From Diaminobutyricimonas aerilata (GTDB lineage Bacteria; Actinomycetota; Actinomycetes; Actinomycetales; Microbacteriaceae), in NCBI RefSeq assembly GCF_002797715.1, contig NZ_PGFF01000001.1:868001-932000 (forward strand): DNA of 64,000 nucleotides, written 5' to 3'. Both the position numbers and the translations under genes were made by a program. The notes under the pieces were generated by a model. That model was not told the origin of the DNA and searched no databases. It saw only the letters and a program-made list of their open reading frames with translations. Shown piece by piece: positions 8,652-19,900 of the stretch (position 1 is the first letter of the stretch; the number at the start of each line of letters is the position of its first letter).

Positions 8652-9446
8652 GTGGCGGAATGCATCCACGGTCTTGAAGGCACGTCGTGCGACGTCTGCT
8701 TCCCGAAGCCGGCCCCGGTGGTCGCGCCGAAGCCCCGCACCCGCACTGCACCGGCCCCGCGTCTCACGACGCCGCGCGCCGGCGCTTCCCGGTCGGCCGT
8801 CGCCCGACCGTCCGCGACGCGCGCGGGGGAGCGCAGCGGCCCCCCGTACGTCGTCGGCACCCAGCGCCTGCACCGCTTCGTGCACGTGCGCGAGCTCGAG
8901 GCCATCCTCACGGTCGGTGCCATCGGTCCGGAGTCGATCGAGGTCGAACTGCTCTCGCCCGCGGCGCTCGAACGACGCGCGACGCGCGAGTTCGACGGCC
9001 GGGCCGCGTCCGAGCACGTCGCCTTCACCCTCGTGCCCGAATCCGAGCCATGGGAGGAGGTGCGTTCCGGCGGAGCCCGCGCCCGGCGCTGGTCGGATGC
9101 GGCACGCGCCGCCCGTCCGGCCGACTTCGCGATGCTCGTCACGACGATCGACGCCGTCGGGTGGCCGCTCGTCGTGTGCGACGACCCCGCCGACCCGACC
9201 GCGCGCGTCACGAGCGACCGTCCGTCGGCCGAGGAGCTGCTGCGCCGCGCCTCGCGCGACGAGGAACGCCGCCGGGTCGCCGAAGTGCTCGTGCCGCGCG
9301 AGGTGCCGGTGAGCGCCCTGCAGCTGATCGCCGTCGCGCACGAGCCGATTCGCGACCGCATCCGCGCCCTGCTGCCGAAGGGCGGGCCGCGCGTCGCCGC
9401 GCACCCGCCGTGGTTCACCCCGAACCCGGAATGGACCGGCGCCTGA
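8652..9446 (+). CDS. DarT-like (DUF4433-type) ADP-ribosyltransferase with N-terminal zinc-finger-like motif
   Basis: 264 residues. The N-terminus has a compact C4-x-H6-x6-C13-x2-C16 motif (ECIHG...CDVCFP) followed by a Pro/Arg linker. From about residue 75 the sequence resembles the DarT/DUF4433 family: RLHRFVHVRELEAIL near the start, a FTLVPESEPWEEV segment, and a final VAEVLVPREVP in which Glu211 fits the catalytic glutamate. DarT enzymes ADP-ribosylate thymidine in single-stranded DNA and are normally paired with the macrodomain antitoxin DarG; no macrodomain gene is visible next to it. An upstream in-frame ATG (8625) exists, but the -10 box and the conserved AECIHG start favour GTG 8652. 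The family assignment is from memory of sequence patterns. Confidence 0.7.
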   Translation: MAECIHGLEGTSCDVCFPKPAPVVAPKPRTRTAPAPRLTTPRAGASRSAVARPSATRAGERSGPPYVVGTQRLHRFVHVRELEAILTVGAIGPESIEVELLSPAALERRATREFDGRAASEHVAFTLVPESEPWEEVRSGGARARRWSDAARAARPADFAMLVTTIDAVGWPLVVCDDPADPTARVTSDRPSAEELLRRASRDEERRRVAEVLVPREVPVSALQLIAVAHEPIRDRIRALLPKGGPRVAAHPPWFTPNPEWTGA

Positions 9447-9487
9447 CGGCCGGCCCCCTCGCGACCGGAGCAGTCCCGAGCGAGTCC

Positions 9488-9493
9488 TAGACT
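9488..9493 (+). promoter_or_regulatory. -10 box for leaderless ilvD transcript
   Basis: TAGACT with a 6-nt gap to the ilvD ATG at 9500; no ribosome site in between. Confidence 0.5.
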
Positions 9494-9499
9494 TTCTCC

Positions 9500-11209
9500 A
9501 TGTCTGCCTCGGACTCGCCCCGCCCCGACCACAAGCCCCGATCCCGCGTCGTCACCGACGGCATCGAGGCCACCACCTCCCGCGGAATGCTGCGTGCCGT
9601 CGGCATGGGCGACGCGGACTGGGACAAGGCGCAGATCGGCATCGCGAGCTCGTGGAACGAGATCACGCCGTGCAACCTGTCGCTCGCCCGTCTCGCGCAG
9701 GCCGCGAAGGAGGGCGTGCACTCCGGCGGCGGGTACCCGCTGCAGTTCGGCACCGTCTCCGTCTCCGACGGCATCTCGATGGGGCATGAGGGGATGCACT
9801 TCTCGCTCGTGAGCCGTGAGGTCATCGCCGACAGCGTCGAGACGGTGATGCAGGCCGAACGACTCGACGGCTCCGTGCTGCTCGCCGGGTGCGACAAGTC
9901 GATCCCCGGCATGCTCATGGCGGCCGCGCGTCTCGACCTGGCGGCGGTGTTCCTGTACGCCGGTTCGATCGCCCCCGGCTGGGTGAAGCTCAGCGACGGC
10001 ACCGAGAAGGACATCACGATCATCGACTCGTTCGAGGCGGTCGGCGCGGTCAAGGCCGGCAAGATGACCGTCGAGGACGCCAAGCGCATCGAGTGCGCCT
10101 TCGCCCCCGGTGAGGGCGCCTGCGGCGGCATGTACACCGCCAACACCATGGCGAGCGTCGCCGAGGCGCTCGGGCTGAGCCTGCCCGGCTCGGCCTCGCC
10201 GGCCTCCGCCGACCGTCGTCGCGACTACTACGCGCACCGCTCCGGCGAGGCCGTCGTCGGGCTGCTCGAGAAGGGCATCACCGCGCGCCAGATCCTCACC
10301 CGCGAGGCGTTCGAGAACGCGATCGCCGTCGCGATGGCGCTCGGCGGTTCCACCAACGTCGTGCTGCACCTGCTCGCCATCGCGCACGAGGCGGAGGTCG
10401 AGCTCACCCTCGACGACTTCAACCGCATCGGCGACAAGGTGCCGCACCTGGGCGACCTCAAGCCCTTCGGCAAGTACGTCATGAACGACGTCGACCGTCA
10501 CGGCGGCGTGCCCGTGCTCATGAAGGCGCTGCTGGATGCCGGACTGCTGCACGGCGACGCGCTCACGGTGACCGGCAAGACCGTCGCCGAGAACCTCGCC
10601 GAGCTCGACCCCGACCCGCTCGACGGCGAGGTGCTCCGCACGCTCGACAACCCCATCCACGCCACCGGCGGCCTCACGATCCTGCAGGGATCGCTCGCCC
10701 CCGAGGGCGCGGTCGTCAAGACGGCGGGCTTCGACCTCGCGACCTTCGAAGGACCGGCCCGCGTGTTCGAGCGGGAGCGTGCCGCGATGGACGCCCTCAC
10801 CGAGGGACGCATCCAGGCCGGCGACGTCGTCGTCATCCGCTACGAGGGACCCAAGGGCGGTCCGGGCATGCGCGAGATGCTCGCCATCACCGCGGCCATC
10901 AAGGGCGCTGGGCTCGGTCGGGATGTACTACTCTTGACGGACGGCAGATTCTCGGGCGGCACAACCGGCCTGTGCATCGGCCATATTGCACCCGAAGCGG
11001 TGGACGCTGGTCCTATCGCCTTCGTGCGCGATGGTGATCTGATACGGGTCGATATCGCGGCTCGCACGATCGATCTACTGGTCGACCCGTCCGAGCTGGA
11101 AGCCCGCCGGGGCGGCTGGGCTCCTCTTCCCCCGCGCTACACCCGTGGCGTTCTCGCCAAGTACTCGAAGCTCGTGCGCTCCGCTGCGGAGGGCGCGGTC
11201 ACCGGGTGA
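9500..11209 (+). CDS. ilvD: Dihydroxy-acid dehydratase
   Basis: 569 residues, full length. Catalyses dehydration of 2,3-dihydroxy-isovalerate and 2,3-dihydroxy-3-methylvalerate, the third common step of valine and isoleucine synthesis. Three iron-sulfur ligand cysteines fit the family: Cys58 (TPCNLSLA), Cys131 ([10 protein letters not shown]) and Cys208 ([13 protein letters not shown]). The C-terminal signature [13 protein letters not shown] is present. It lies 42 bp upstream of ilvB in the same direction, so it may be co-transcribed with ilvBNC. The last 230 bp or so (from about 10910) use codons rare elsewhere here (GTA, CTA, TTG, AGA, ATT, ATA), although the protein stays canonical. Confidence 0.96.
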   Translation: MSASDSPRPDHKPRSRVVTDGIEATTSRGMLRAVGMGDADWDKAQIGIASSWNEITPCNLSLARLAQAAKEGVHSGGGYPLQFGTVSVSDGISMGHEGMHFSLVSREVIADSVETVMQAERLDGSVLLAGCDKSIPGMLMAAARLDLAAVFLYAGSIAPGWVKLSDGTEKDITIIDSFEAVGAVKAGKMTVEDAKRIECAFAPGEGACGGMYTANTMASVAEALGLSLPGSASPASADRRRDYYAHRSGEAVVGLLEKGITARQILTREAFENAIAVAMALGGSTNVVLHLLAIAHEAEVELTLDDFNRIGDKVPHLGDLKPFGKYVMNDVDRHGGVPVLMKALLDAGLLHGDALTVTGKTVAENLAELDPDPLDGEVLRTLDNPIHATGGLTILQGSLAPEGAVVKTAGFDLATFEGPARVFERERAAMDALTEGRIQAGDVVVIRYEGPKGGPGMREMLAITAAIKGAGLGRDVLLLTDGRFSGGTTGLCIGHIAPEAVDAGPIAFVRDGDLIRVDIAARTIDLLVDPSELEARRGGWAPLPPRYTRGVLAKYSKLVRSAAEGAVTG

Positions 11210-11251
11210 CTTCGCCCCTCACCATCAGCTGACGAAGGACTCAATTCCCCC

Positions 11252-13054
11252 ATGTCGACGGAAGCGACACCGAGTGCGCCGACGCGCACCGAACCCGAGA
11301 TCCTGACCGGATCCGGGGCCATCCTCAAGAGCCTCGAGAAGCTGGGCATCTCCGACGTGTTCGGGATCCCCGGCGGCGCCATCATGCCGTTCTACGACGA
11401 GCTGATGGCCTCGACGACCATCCGGCACATCCTCGTGCGCCACGAACAGGGCGGCGGCCACGCGGCCGAGGGCTACGCGTCCTCCTCCGGCAAGGTCGGG
11501 GTCGCGATCGCGACGTCCGGCCCCGGTGCGACCAACCTCGTCACCGCGATCGCCGACGCGCACATGGACTCCGTGCCGCTGCTCGCGATCACCGGCCAGG
11601 TTTTCTCGAGCATCATGGGCACGGATGCGTTCCAGGAGGTCGACATCGTCGGCATCACGATGCCGATCACGAAGCACTCGTTCCTGATCAGCCGTCCCGA
11701 GGACGTGCCCGCGACGATCGCCGCGGCGTACCAGATCGCGACGACCGGTCGTCCGGGACCGGTGCTCGTCGACATCACGAAGGACGCGCAGCAGAACTCG
11801 GCGCCGTTCATCTGGCCGCCGAAGGTCGACCTGCCCGGCTACCGTCCGGTCACGAAGGCGCACGGCAAGCAGATCCAGGCCGCCGCGCAGCTGCTCGTGG
11901 AGTCGAAGCGACCGGTGTTCTACGTCGGCGGCGGGGTCATCCGCGCCAAGGCGAGCGCGGAGCTCAAGGTGCTCGCCGAGAAGACCGGCGCTCCCGTGGT
12001 CACGACGCTCATGGCGCGCGGCGCGTTCCCCGACTCGCACCCGCAGCACCTCGGCATGCCCGGCATGCACGGCGCGGTCCCGGCCGTGCTCGGGCTGCAG
12101 GAGAGCGACCTCATCATCTCGCTCGGCGCCCGGTTCGACGACCGTGTCACCGGCAAGACGAGCGAGTTCGCGCCGCACGCGAAGGTCGTGCACGTCGACA
12201 TCGACCCGGCGGAGATCGGCAAGATCCGCTTCGCCGACGTGCCGATCGTGGGCGACGCGAAGGAGGTCATCACCGACCTCATCGACGCCTTCGGAACCGC
12301 GGCCGCCGACGGCGGCCCCGACCTCACCGCCTGGTGGGAGCGGCTGAACGGCCTGAAGAAGCAGTTCCCGCTCGGCTTCACCCCCGCCGACGACGGACTG
12401 CTCACCCCGCAGGCGGTCATCCAGCGCATCGGCGAGCTGAGCGGCCCCGAGGCCGTCTACGCCGCCGGCGTCGGACAGCACCAGATGTGGGCCGCGCAGT
12501 TCATCAAGTACGAGCGCCCCAACTCCTGGTTGAACTCCGGCGGCGCCGGCACGATGGGCTACGCCGTGCCCGCCGCGATGGGTGCGAAGGTCGCGCAGCC
12601 CGACCGCCTCGTGTGGGCGATCGACGGTGACGGATGCTTCCAGATGACCAATCAGGAGCTCGCCACCTGCACGATCAACGACATCCCGATCAAGGTCGCG
12701 ATCATCAACAACTCGAGCCTCGGCATGGTGCGCCAGTGGCAGACCCTGTTCTACGACGGGCGCCACTCGTTCACCGACCTCAACACCGGACACCTCACCG
12801 GCGGCACCGAGACCCGCATGGTGCCCGACTTCGTGAAGCTCGCCGAGGCCTACGGGGCTCTCGGCATCCGCGTCACGAAGGAGGAGGAGGTCGACGCCGC
12901 GATCAAGCTCGCGATCGAGACCAACGACCGCCCCGTCGTCATCGACTTCGTCGTCAGCCGCGACTCGATGGTGTGGCCGATGGTGCCGCAGGGCGTCGGC
13001 AACTCGCAGGTGCAGTACGCCCGTGACAACGCCCCCGAGTGGGAAGAGGAGTAG
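11252..13054 (+). CDS. ilvB: Acetolactate synthase, large (catalytic) subunit
   Basis: 600 residues. Thiamine-diphosphate enzyme that condenses two pyruvates (or pyruvate and 2-oxobutyrate), first step of branched-chain amino acid synthesis. Seen: [13 protein letters not shown] at the N-terminus, catalytic Glu65 in [14 protein letters not shown], the central FAD-type domain ([12 protein letters not shown]), and the ThDP/Mg motif [14 protein letters not shown] with downstream [15 protein letters not shown] is about 10 nt after an AAGGA. Followed after 3 bp by ilvN. Its activity and feedback inhibition depend on the IlvN subunit. Confidence 0.97.
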   Translation: MSTEATPSAPTRTEPEILTGSGAILKSLEKLGISDVFGIPGGAIMPFYDELMASTTIRHILVRHEQGGGHAAEGYASSSGKVGVAIATSGPGATNLVTAIADAHMDSVPLLAITGQVFSSIMGTDAFQEVDIVGITMPITKHSFLISRPEDVPATIAAAYQIATTGRPGPVLVDITKDAQQNSAPFIWPPKVDLPGYRPVTKAHGKQIQAAAQLLVESKRPVFYVGGGVIRAKASAELKVLAEKTGAPVVTTLMARGAFPDSHPQHLGMPGMHGAVPAVLGLQESDLIISLGARFDDRVTGKTSEFAPHAKVVHVDIDPAEIGKIRFADVPIVGDAKEVITDLIDAFGTAAADGGPDLTAWWERLNGLKKQFPLGFTPADDGLLTPQAVIQRIGELSGPEAVYAAGVGQHQMWAAQFIKYERPNSWLNSGGAGTMGYAVPAAMGAKVAQPDRLVWAIDGDGCFQMTNQELATCTINDIPIKVAIINNSSLGMVRQWQTLFYDGRHSFTDLNTGHLTGGTETRMVPDFVKLAEAYGALGIRVTKEEEVDAAIKLAIETNDRPVVIDFVVSRDSMVWPMVPQGVGNSQVQYARDNAPEWEEE

Positions 13055-13057
13055 ACC

Positions 13058-13564
13058 ATGAGCCACGTACTCTCCCTGCTCGTCGAAGACAAACCGGGTC
13101 TGCTGACCCGCGTCGCGGGCCTGTTCGCCCGGCGCGGGTTCAACATCGAGTCGCTCGCCGTCGGCAAGAGCGAGATCGAGGGACTCTCCCGCATCACGGT
13201 TGTGGTCGACGTCGAGGACCTGCCGCTCGAGCAGGTGACCAAGCAGCTCAACAAGCTCGTGAACGTCATCAAGATCGTCGAGCTCGATCCGAACCAGTCG
13301 GTGCAGCGCGAACACCTGCTCATCAAGGTGCGGGTCGACAACACCTCGCGCTCGCAGATCCTCGAAGCGGTGAACCTGTTCCGCGCCCGCGTCGTCGACG
13401 TGTCGACGGATGCGCTCGTGATCGAGGTCACCGGCGACAGCGGCAAGGTGCAGGCGTTCCTGCGTGTGCTCGAGCCGTACGGCATCCGCGAGATCGCCCA
13501 GTCGGGACTGCTCGCGATCGGCCGTGGCGCGAAGAGCATCACGGAGCGCGTGTTCCGCAGCTGA
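13058..13564 (+). CDS. ilvN: Acetolactate synthase, small (regulatory) subunit
   Basis: 168 residues. N-terminal ACT domain (HVLSLLVEDKPGLLTRVAGL, residues 3-22, then FNIESLAVG) binds the feedback inhibitor valine; the C-terminal domain (about 85-165) ends in the usual GILEIARSG-like segment, here REIAQSGLLAIGRG. It starts 3 bp after ilvB, preceded by GAAGAGGAG, which also serves as the end of ilvB. Full length. Confidence 0.96.
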   Translation: MSHVLSLLVEDKPGLLTRVAGLFARRGFNIESLAVGKSEIEGLSRITVVVDVEDLPLEQVTKQLNKLVNVIKIVELDPNQSVQREHLLIKVRVDNTSRSQILEAVNLFRARVVDVSTDALVIEVTGDSGKVQAFLRVLEPYGIREIAQSGLLAIGRGAKSITERVFRS

Positions 13565-13607
13565 CCCGCGGTCGCCGACCGCACCGACTCCCGGTCGCCG
13601 AGCCTGA

Positions 13608-14678
<1,071 letters not shown>

Positions 14679-14689
14679 TCCACCCCGAG

Positions 14690-14720
14690 AAGGCCCGGCT
14701 CCGCGAGGAGCCGGGCCTTT
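14690..14720 (+). terminator. Intrinsic terminator after ilvC
   Basis: GC-rich hairpin AAGGCCCGGCTCC / GGAGCCGGGCCTTT with a 4-base GCGA-type loop, followed by tctct. It stands 12 bp after the ilvC stop. Confidence 0.8.
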
Positions 14721-14747
14721 CTCTCGTCCCACCGCCTCGCGCGGGAG

Positions 14748-14753
14748 CACAAT
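14748..14753 (+). promoter_or_regulatory. -10-like box for the zinc-ribbon/NMO transcript
   Basis: CACAAT with a 6-nt gap to the ATG at 14760. The same CACAAT-N6-ATG layout precedes the DoxX and VOC genes. Confidence 0.4.
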
Positions 14754-14759
14754 GGCGGA

Positions 14760-14888
14760 ATGGGTGATCCGGTGTGCTGGTTGCACCGCGTGTGCGACGG
14801 ATGCGGCGCATTCGTCGAGGAGCGCGACGCCGCGGTGTGTCCGCGATGCGGAGCCGAACTTCCCCCCGACGAGGAGCAGTTGACGTGA
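14760..14888 (+). CDS. 42-residue zinc-ribbon protein
   Basis: Very short gene coding for a double-CxxC zinc ribbon: CDGCG at residues 12-16 and CPRCG at residues 27-31, with an acidic end. Two facts argue that it is real. First, its TGA overlaps the GTG of the nitronate monooxygenase gene by the GTGA arrangement used in other operons here. Second, a -10-like box stands exactly 6 nt before its ATG. An earlier ATG at 14752 is in a different frame. The function is unknown; it could be a small partner or chaperone of the flavoenzyme, or it could serve mainly to start coupled translation. Confidence 0.65.
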   Translation: MGDPVCWLHRVCDGCGAFVEERDAAVCPRCGAELPPDEEQLT

Positions 14889-15946
14889 ACGACCTCACCG
14901 GGCTCGTCGGAGTCGACGTGCCGATCGTGCTCGGACCGTTCGGCGGCATGTCGTCCGTCGCCCTCACCGCGCGGGTGAGCGGACTCGGCGGTCTCGGTTC
15001 CTTCGGGCTCTACGGATACTCGGCCGACCGCATCCGTGCGACCGTCGGCGCGCTGCGCGAGGCGACTCCGCGGCCCTTCGCGGTGAATCTGTGGTTGGGC
15101 GTGACGGAACCGGAGCCGACCGCCGAGGAGTGGGAACGCCACGTCGAGGCGCTGCGCCCCCTGCTCGAGGAGATGGGTGTCACCCCTCCGCCGATGCCCG
15201 AGCGGTTCCTGCCGACCTTCGAGGAACAGTGGGAGGCGGTGCTCGACACCGCGCCGCACGTCGTGAGCTTCGTGTTCGGCGTGCCCTCCGTCGCCGCCGT
15301 GGAGGAGGCGCATCGTCGCGGCATCGTCGTCATCGGCACCGCCACGACCGTGGATGAGGCCGTCGCCCTCCACGACGGCGGGGTGGATGCGGTCGTCGCG
15401 TCGGGCTTCGAATCGGCCGGACACCGCGGGTCGTTCCTGCGGCCGGTCCCCGAATCGCTCGTCGGCACGTTCGCGCTCGTGCCCCAGATGGTCGACGCGG
15501 TGCCCATCCCGGTGATCGCCGCGGGGGCGGTCGCCGACCGTCGTGGCGTCGCGGCCGCCTTCGCGCTCGGCGCGCACGGCGTGCAGGCGGGCACCGCGTT
15601 CCTCGCGACGCAGGAGTCCGCCGTCGCGCCGGGGCACCGTCGCGCGATCGCGGGCACTCCCGCGCACGGCACCGTGCTGACCCGGGCGATGAGCGGCCGC
15701 TTCGCGCGCGGCGTGCCCAACCGGGCGGTGCGGTCGATCGAGGAGCGCGACGCGATCGCGCCGTTCCCCATCCAGAACTGGCTCACCGCGCACTTCCGGG
15801 CGGAGGCCGCCCGGCGGAACGAGCCCGAGCTGCTGTCGTTGTGGATGGGGCAGGCCGCCGCCCTCGCCCGTCACGAGCACGCGCACGAGGTCTTCGCCGA
15901 ACTCGTCGCCGGGCTGCCGCCGGAGCGGGTCAGTCCGTCGGAGTGA
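14885..15946 (+). CDS. Nitronate monooxygenase / 2-nitropropane dioxygenase family flavoprotein
   Basis: 353-residue FMN-dependent TIM-barrel enzyme that oxidises nitronates. The N-terminus (VDVPIVLGPFGGMSSVALT), the catalytic-type His180 in GFESAGHRGSF, and the phosphate-binding loops IAAGAVADRRGVAAAFALGA and GVQAGTAFL match the family. GTG 14885 overlaps the stop of the zinc-ribbon gene; an earlier in-frame ATG at 14774 would overlap that gene completely and is less likely. The 3' end overlaps the convergent nitroreductase-like gene by 17 bp. The true substrate is not known. Confidence 0.85.
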   Translation: MNDLTGLVGVDVPIVLGPFGGMSSVALTARVSGLGGLGSFGLYGYSADRIRATVGALREATPRPFAVNLWLGVTEPEPTAEEWERHVEALRPLLEEMGVTPPPMPERFLPTFEEQWEAVLDTAPHVVSFVFGVPSVAAVEEAHRRGIVVIGTATTVDEAVALHDGGVDAVVASGFESAGHRGSFLRPVPESLVGTFALVPQMVDAVPIPVIAAGAVADRRGVAAAFALGAHGVQAGTAFLATQESAVAPGHRRAIAGTPAHGTVLTRAMSGRFARGVPNRAVRSIEERDAIAPFPIQNWLTAHFRAEAARRNEPELLSLWMGQAAALARHEHAHEVFAELVAGLPPERVSPSE

Positions 15947-16361
15947 GCAGCACGAGCGGGATCTCCCGTTTCGTGCGCCGTTGATACGCGGCGTAGTTGC
16001 GGTAGCGGCCCGTGATGAGCGGCCACCAGTCCGCGCGTTCCTCCGGAGTGGCGATGTGGGCGATCGCCTCGACGGGCGCCTCCCCGTCGACCGCGATGCG
16101 CACCCGCGGCTCCGCGCGGAGGTTGTGGAACCACGCCGGATGGATGTCATCGCCGCCGCGTGAGGCCACCACGACGTAGCCGCCGTGCATCCGCAGAGGC
16201 GCGGTCAGCAGGGTCGTGCGCTGCTCACCGGAACGGCGGCCGGTCGTCGTGAGCTCGACGACCGCCATGCCCGCGATGTGCCACCCGATGCGGCCGCCGG
16301 TGACCCGCATGGCGACGCGGTGTACGCGATTCATCATCCGCAACGTGCGGTCACTGGGCAT
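15930..16361 (-). CDS. Deazaflavin (F420)-dependent nitroreductase family protein (DUF385/Ddn type)
   Basis: 143 residues. Split-barrel fold signatures: VVELTTTGRRSGEQRTTLL, then YVVVASRGGDDIHPAWFHNL and EPRVRIAVDGE, all typical of the Ddn-like F420-dependent oxidoreductases of actinobacteria. The ATG is 6 nt after a CATACT box. A far longer in-frame extension upstream exists, but it runs antisense through the neighbouring genes and is discarded. Likely a cytoplasmic reductase using F420H2; the substrate is unknown. Confidence 0.85.
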   Translation of the reverse strand: MPSDRTLRMMNRVHRVAMRVTGGRIGWHIAGMAVVELTTTGRRSGEQRTTLLTAPLRMHGGYVVVASRGGDDIHPAWFHNLRAEPRVRIAVDGEAPVEAIAHIATPEERADWWPLITGRYRNYAAYQRRTKREIPLVLLTPTD

Positions 16362-16367
16362 GCCGTC

Positions 16368-16373
16368 AGTATG
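16368..16373 (-). promoter_or_regulatory. -10 box for leaderless nitroreductase transcript
   Basis: CATACT on the minus strand, 6 nt before the ATG at 16361. Confidence 0.4.
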
Positions 16374-16430
16374 CGACGCACGCGGTCCCGTCCCGGCGGG
16401 GGCGCGACCGGATTCCCAGGTGCCGACGCC

Positions 16431-16436
16431 TAGCCT
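16431..16436 (+). promoter_or_regulatory. -10 box for leaderless F420/PPOX transcript
   Basis: TAGCCT with a 6-nt gap to the ATG at 16443. Confidence 0.45.
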
Positions 16437-16442
16437 GCTCGG

Positions 16443-16835
16443 ATGACCACCACCCCCCTGCCGGCGCTGGGCGACGAGCGCTTCGTGTCCCTCAGCACCT
16501 TCCGCCGCTCCGGGGTGCCGGTGTCGACGCCCGTCTGGATCCTGCAGCAGGGCGACGAACTGCTGGTCACGACCCCGGCGGGCAGCGGCAAGGTGAAGCG
16601 CCTGCGCAACGACCCGCGGGTGGAGCTGCGCCCCTGCTCGCGCCGAGGCGCCGTCGCCGAGGAGGCCCCCATCGCGTCGGGCACCGCCCGGATCGTCGAC
16701 GACCCGGCCGCGGTGCAGCGGCACGGGCACGGCTTCGCCCGCAAGTACGGATTCGAGTACCGCCTGTTCATGCTCATCGAACGGATCGCGCGTCGCGGCA
16801 ACCCGCAGCGGGTCATCCTGCGCATCGCCGACTGA
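16443..16835 (+). CDS. PPOX-class F420-dependent oxidoreductase
   Basis: 130-residue split-barrel protein of the pyridoxamine-phosphate-oxidase-like superfamily. It shows FVSLSTFRRSGVPVSTPVWI at the start, then GSGKVKRLRNDPRVEL (cofactor phosphate binding) and a closing VILRIAD strand. Divergent from the other F420-type gene at 16361; the two share an 81-bp promoter gap. The size fits the family, the cofactor (F420 or flavin) is inferred from it, and the substrate is unknown. Confidence 0.85.
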   Translation: MTTTPLPALGDERFVSLSTFRRSGVPVSTPVWILQQGDELLVTTPAGSGKVKRLRNDPRVELRPCSRRGAVAEEAPIASGTARIVDDPAAVQRHGHGFARKYGFEYRLFMLIERIARRGNPQRVILRIAD

Positions 16836-16928
16836 CCCCCGGTCGCGCCCGAGCTCCGACGCGGGGTGTTCACGGGACACGCAGCGCAGCTTCACCCGGA
16901 GGACACCCGGCACCCCGACCGTGGGCTC

Positions 16929-19900
16929 GTGACGCGACGCCTCACCGCACGCTTCTGCCTCGCCGCGCTCGCCGTGGCAGTCCTCGTGTCGACGGCACTG
17001 CCCGTCGCGGCGCGACCGATCGATCCACCGCCGGTTGCGGCGCCATCCGCGGATGCACCGGATGCGACGGACGCGCCGGGCACGGGACGACCGGATCCGG
17101 AGGACTCGTCCGCCGCGGCGTCGACCCCGCTTCCTGCCGAACCGCTGCGCGACGCGAGCACGGTGCTGCTGAGCGAGTTCGCCAACGGCGGTCCACGGAG
17201 CGAAGCGGACTCCTTCTTCGAACTCCGGAACTTCGGCGACGAGCCCGTCGACCTCACGGGGTGGAACGTGTACCGCTGCAACGAGTTCGGGTTGCGGCGG
17301 GGCGCCGCCAACCCGGAACTCGACCTGCACGGCGTCGTGCTCGCGCCCGGCCAGACGTTCACGGTCGCGCGCATCGGCGCGGCGCTCGCCGGCGGGGCGA
17401 CCGCCGACGCGTCGATCTCGAACGCCTTCCCCGCGGCGGGCTTCGGGCTCGACCTCGTCGACGACGACGGACGGCGAGTCGACTCGGTCGGCGTCTTCCC
17501 GAATGCGCCGTGGCCGATGCTGAGCGAGTGCACCAACGGCCGCAACCTGCCGAACGTGCTCGACTACGCGGCCGGGGAGAGCTGGCAGCGCGTCGCGACG
17601 ACCGGCGACCCGGCGACGGATTACGTGATCGCCGCGGCGACCCCCGGGGGAGTGAACGCCGAGCGCACGACCGTGCGGCAAGACCGCTCGAGCGGAGTGC
17701 GCATCGACGAGTTCGCGGCCTACGGATCACACGGCGACGGCGACGACTTCGTCGAGCTGCGCAACACCGGCGACCGGGCCGTCGATCTCGACGGTTGGCA
17801 GCTGTTCCGCTGCACGGCGACGGGGCGGCTGACGAGCGACGCCCTCCAGTGGACCGGCAGCGCGGAACGGCTCGCCCCGGGCGACCGTCTCGTGATCGGC
17901 GGACCGGGCTTCGAGGGGCGGAGCGACGCCCGCACGAGCGTGTCGCTCGCCGACGCAGGCTCGGGCGTGCTCCTGCGTGACGGCCGTGGGCGGCTCGTCG
18001 ACCGGGTCGCCGCCTATCCGTACGCCGACTCCCCGTGCCAGAACGGCGACGACAAGCTCCCCGCCGTGCTCGACGCCGCCGCCGACGAGTCGTACCAGCG
18101 CACCGGCACGTCAGGCGTCGACGCCGACGATTTTGTCATCGCGCCCCGCACCCCCGGGGCCGCCAACGCCCGGGATTCCGACGCCGTGTTCGGGAGCCCC
18201 TTCGAGTACCCGGATGCGGTCGGGGTGGCGGTGAGCGAGATCGCGACGGATCCGGCGGTGGACGGCATGCCCGAGGGCTCGGTGCAGCGCAACTATCTCG
18301 AACTGGCCAACTACGGCGAGCGTGCCGTCGACATCTCCGGATGGCGGATCCTCGGCTGCGCGGTCGACGGACGCCGGGAGCCCGACCCCCTCGTGACCGT
18401 CCCGGACGGCGCGCAGCTGCCCCCGCAGGGCACGTTCCTCGCGGCGCTCGCCGAGACGGACGCGGCCCAGCGCGCGGATGCCACCTACACGGACGCCCTG
18501 GACTTCCTCGGGGCCGGCGTGTGGGTCGAGGACGCCGACGGGGTACGCGTCGACTCGGTCGGCATCTACCAGGCGAACGAGATGGATCGGCTCAACGAGG
18601 GGGTGAGCGCCTGCACCAAGGGGCTGTCGCTCACGACCTACGAACCGGACCGCCTGCTCGGGGAGACCTACCTGCGCGCGCGGTTCACCGGCGTGGATGC
18701 CGACGACTTCGTGGTCGGGGAGGGAACGCCGGGCGAGGCGGATGCGGCGCGATGGCGGGAGCGGACCGTCGCCGATCCGGCCGCGCTGCGCCCCGTGGAG
18801 TTGCCCGTCGAGACGCGCACGAGCGCACGCATCGGCGCCGCCGCCTGGCGTGCCGTGCGGGACTTCGACGAGGCCGAGCCGCTCACGGGCGTCATCGACG
18901 CCGTCGCGGGCGTCGTCGAGGGACCGTTGACCGCGCTCTCGGCACCGGGGGAGCGGGCACTCTCGCCCGACGAGCTCGGCGCACCGGTCACCGACGACCG
19001 CTGGGGGCATCCGTACCAACGCGTGGTGCTCGACGCATCCGACCTGCGCCCTGGCGACGAGCTGCGCTGGAGCGGCACGACGGCGGGCCGGAACGAGGTG
19101 CAGCTGAGCGTGTGGGACGCCGACGTGCAGGGGTGGCGGATGCTCGACGCCGGCACCGCGCGCGCTGGACGGGTGCAGCTCGCCGGCGAGGTGCGCGCCG
19201 GCGACCTCGAAGACGGGCGCGTCACGGTGCTCGTGCAGAACGGCCCGCGCACCGAGCAGAGCCTGCGCGGCGCCCCGGACGGGGCCTTCGCCTCGCCGAA
19301 CGACTACGACTTCGCGGTGTCGCACCTCACCGACACGCAGTACCTGAGCGAGACGTACCCGGAGGTGTACACGGGCATGGCGTCGTGGATCGTGGCGAAC
19401 GCGGACGCGCGCAAGATCGCCTTCGCGACGCACACCGGCGACCTCGTGCAGAACTGGGTCGACCCCGACCAGAACGCTGTGCGCGCCGAGCGCGAGTTCG
19501 AGCGGGCATCGGCGATCCAGGGCATCCTCGACGACGCCGGCGTGCCGAACAGCGTGCTGCCGGGCAACCACGACTCGAAGCGCGGCCTCGACCCCTCGCT
19601 GTTCAACGCGTGGTTCGGACCCGACCGGTACGCCGACGCGCCCTGGTACGGCGGATCCATCGCGCCCGACGACAACAGCGCCAACTTCTCCACCTTCGAG
19701 CGCGACGGTGCCCGGTTCCTGATGCTCTCCCTGCCGTACGCCTATGGCGAGCGTGAGATCCGCTGGGCGGAGCAGGTGGTGTCCGCACATCCCGACCACA
19801 ACGTCGTGCTCTCCACTCATGAGCACCTCACCCCGAAGGACCGGTTCGAGCCCGCCCGCCGCAGCGACTCCTCGCGCTGGGTGTCGCGGGCGAGCGAGCT

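Noticed and set aside
10934-10962. TTGACG in ilvD as -35 box of an ilvB promoter
   Set aside because: No nAnnnT box at 16-18 bp spacing.
16866-16928. Earlier ATG for the lamin-tail protein
   Set aside because: Adds 21 polar residues in front of a clean signal peptide; GTG 16929 fits better.
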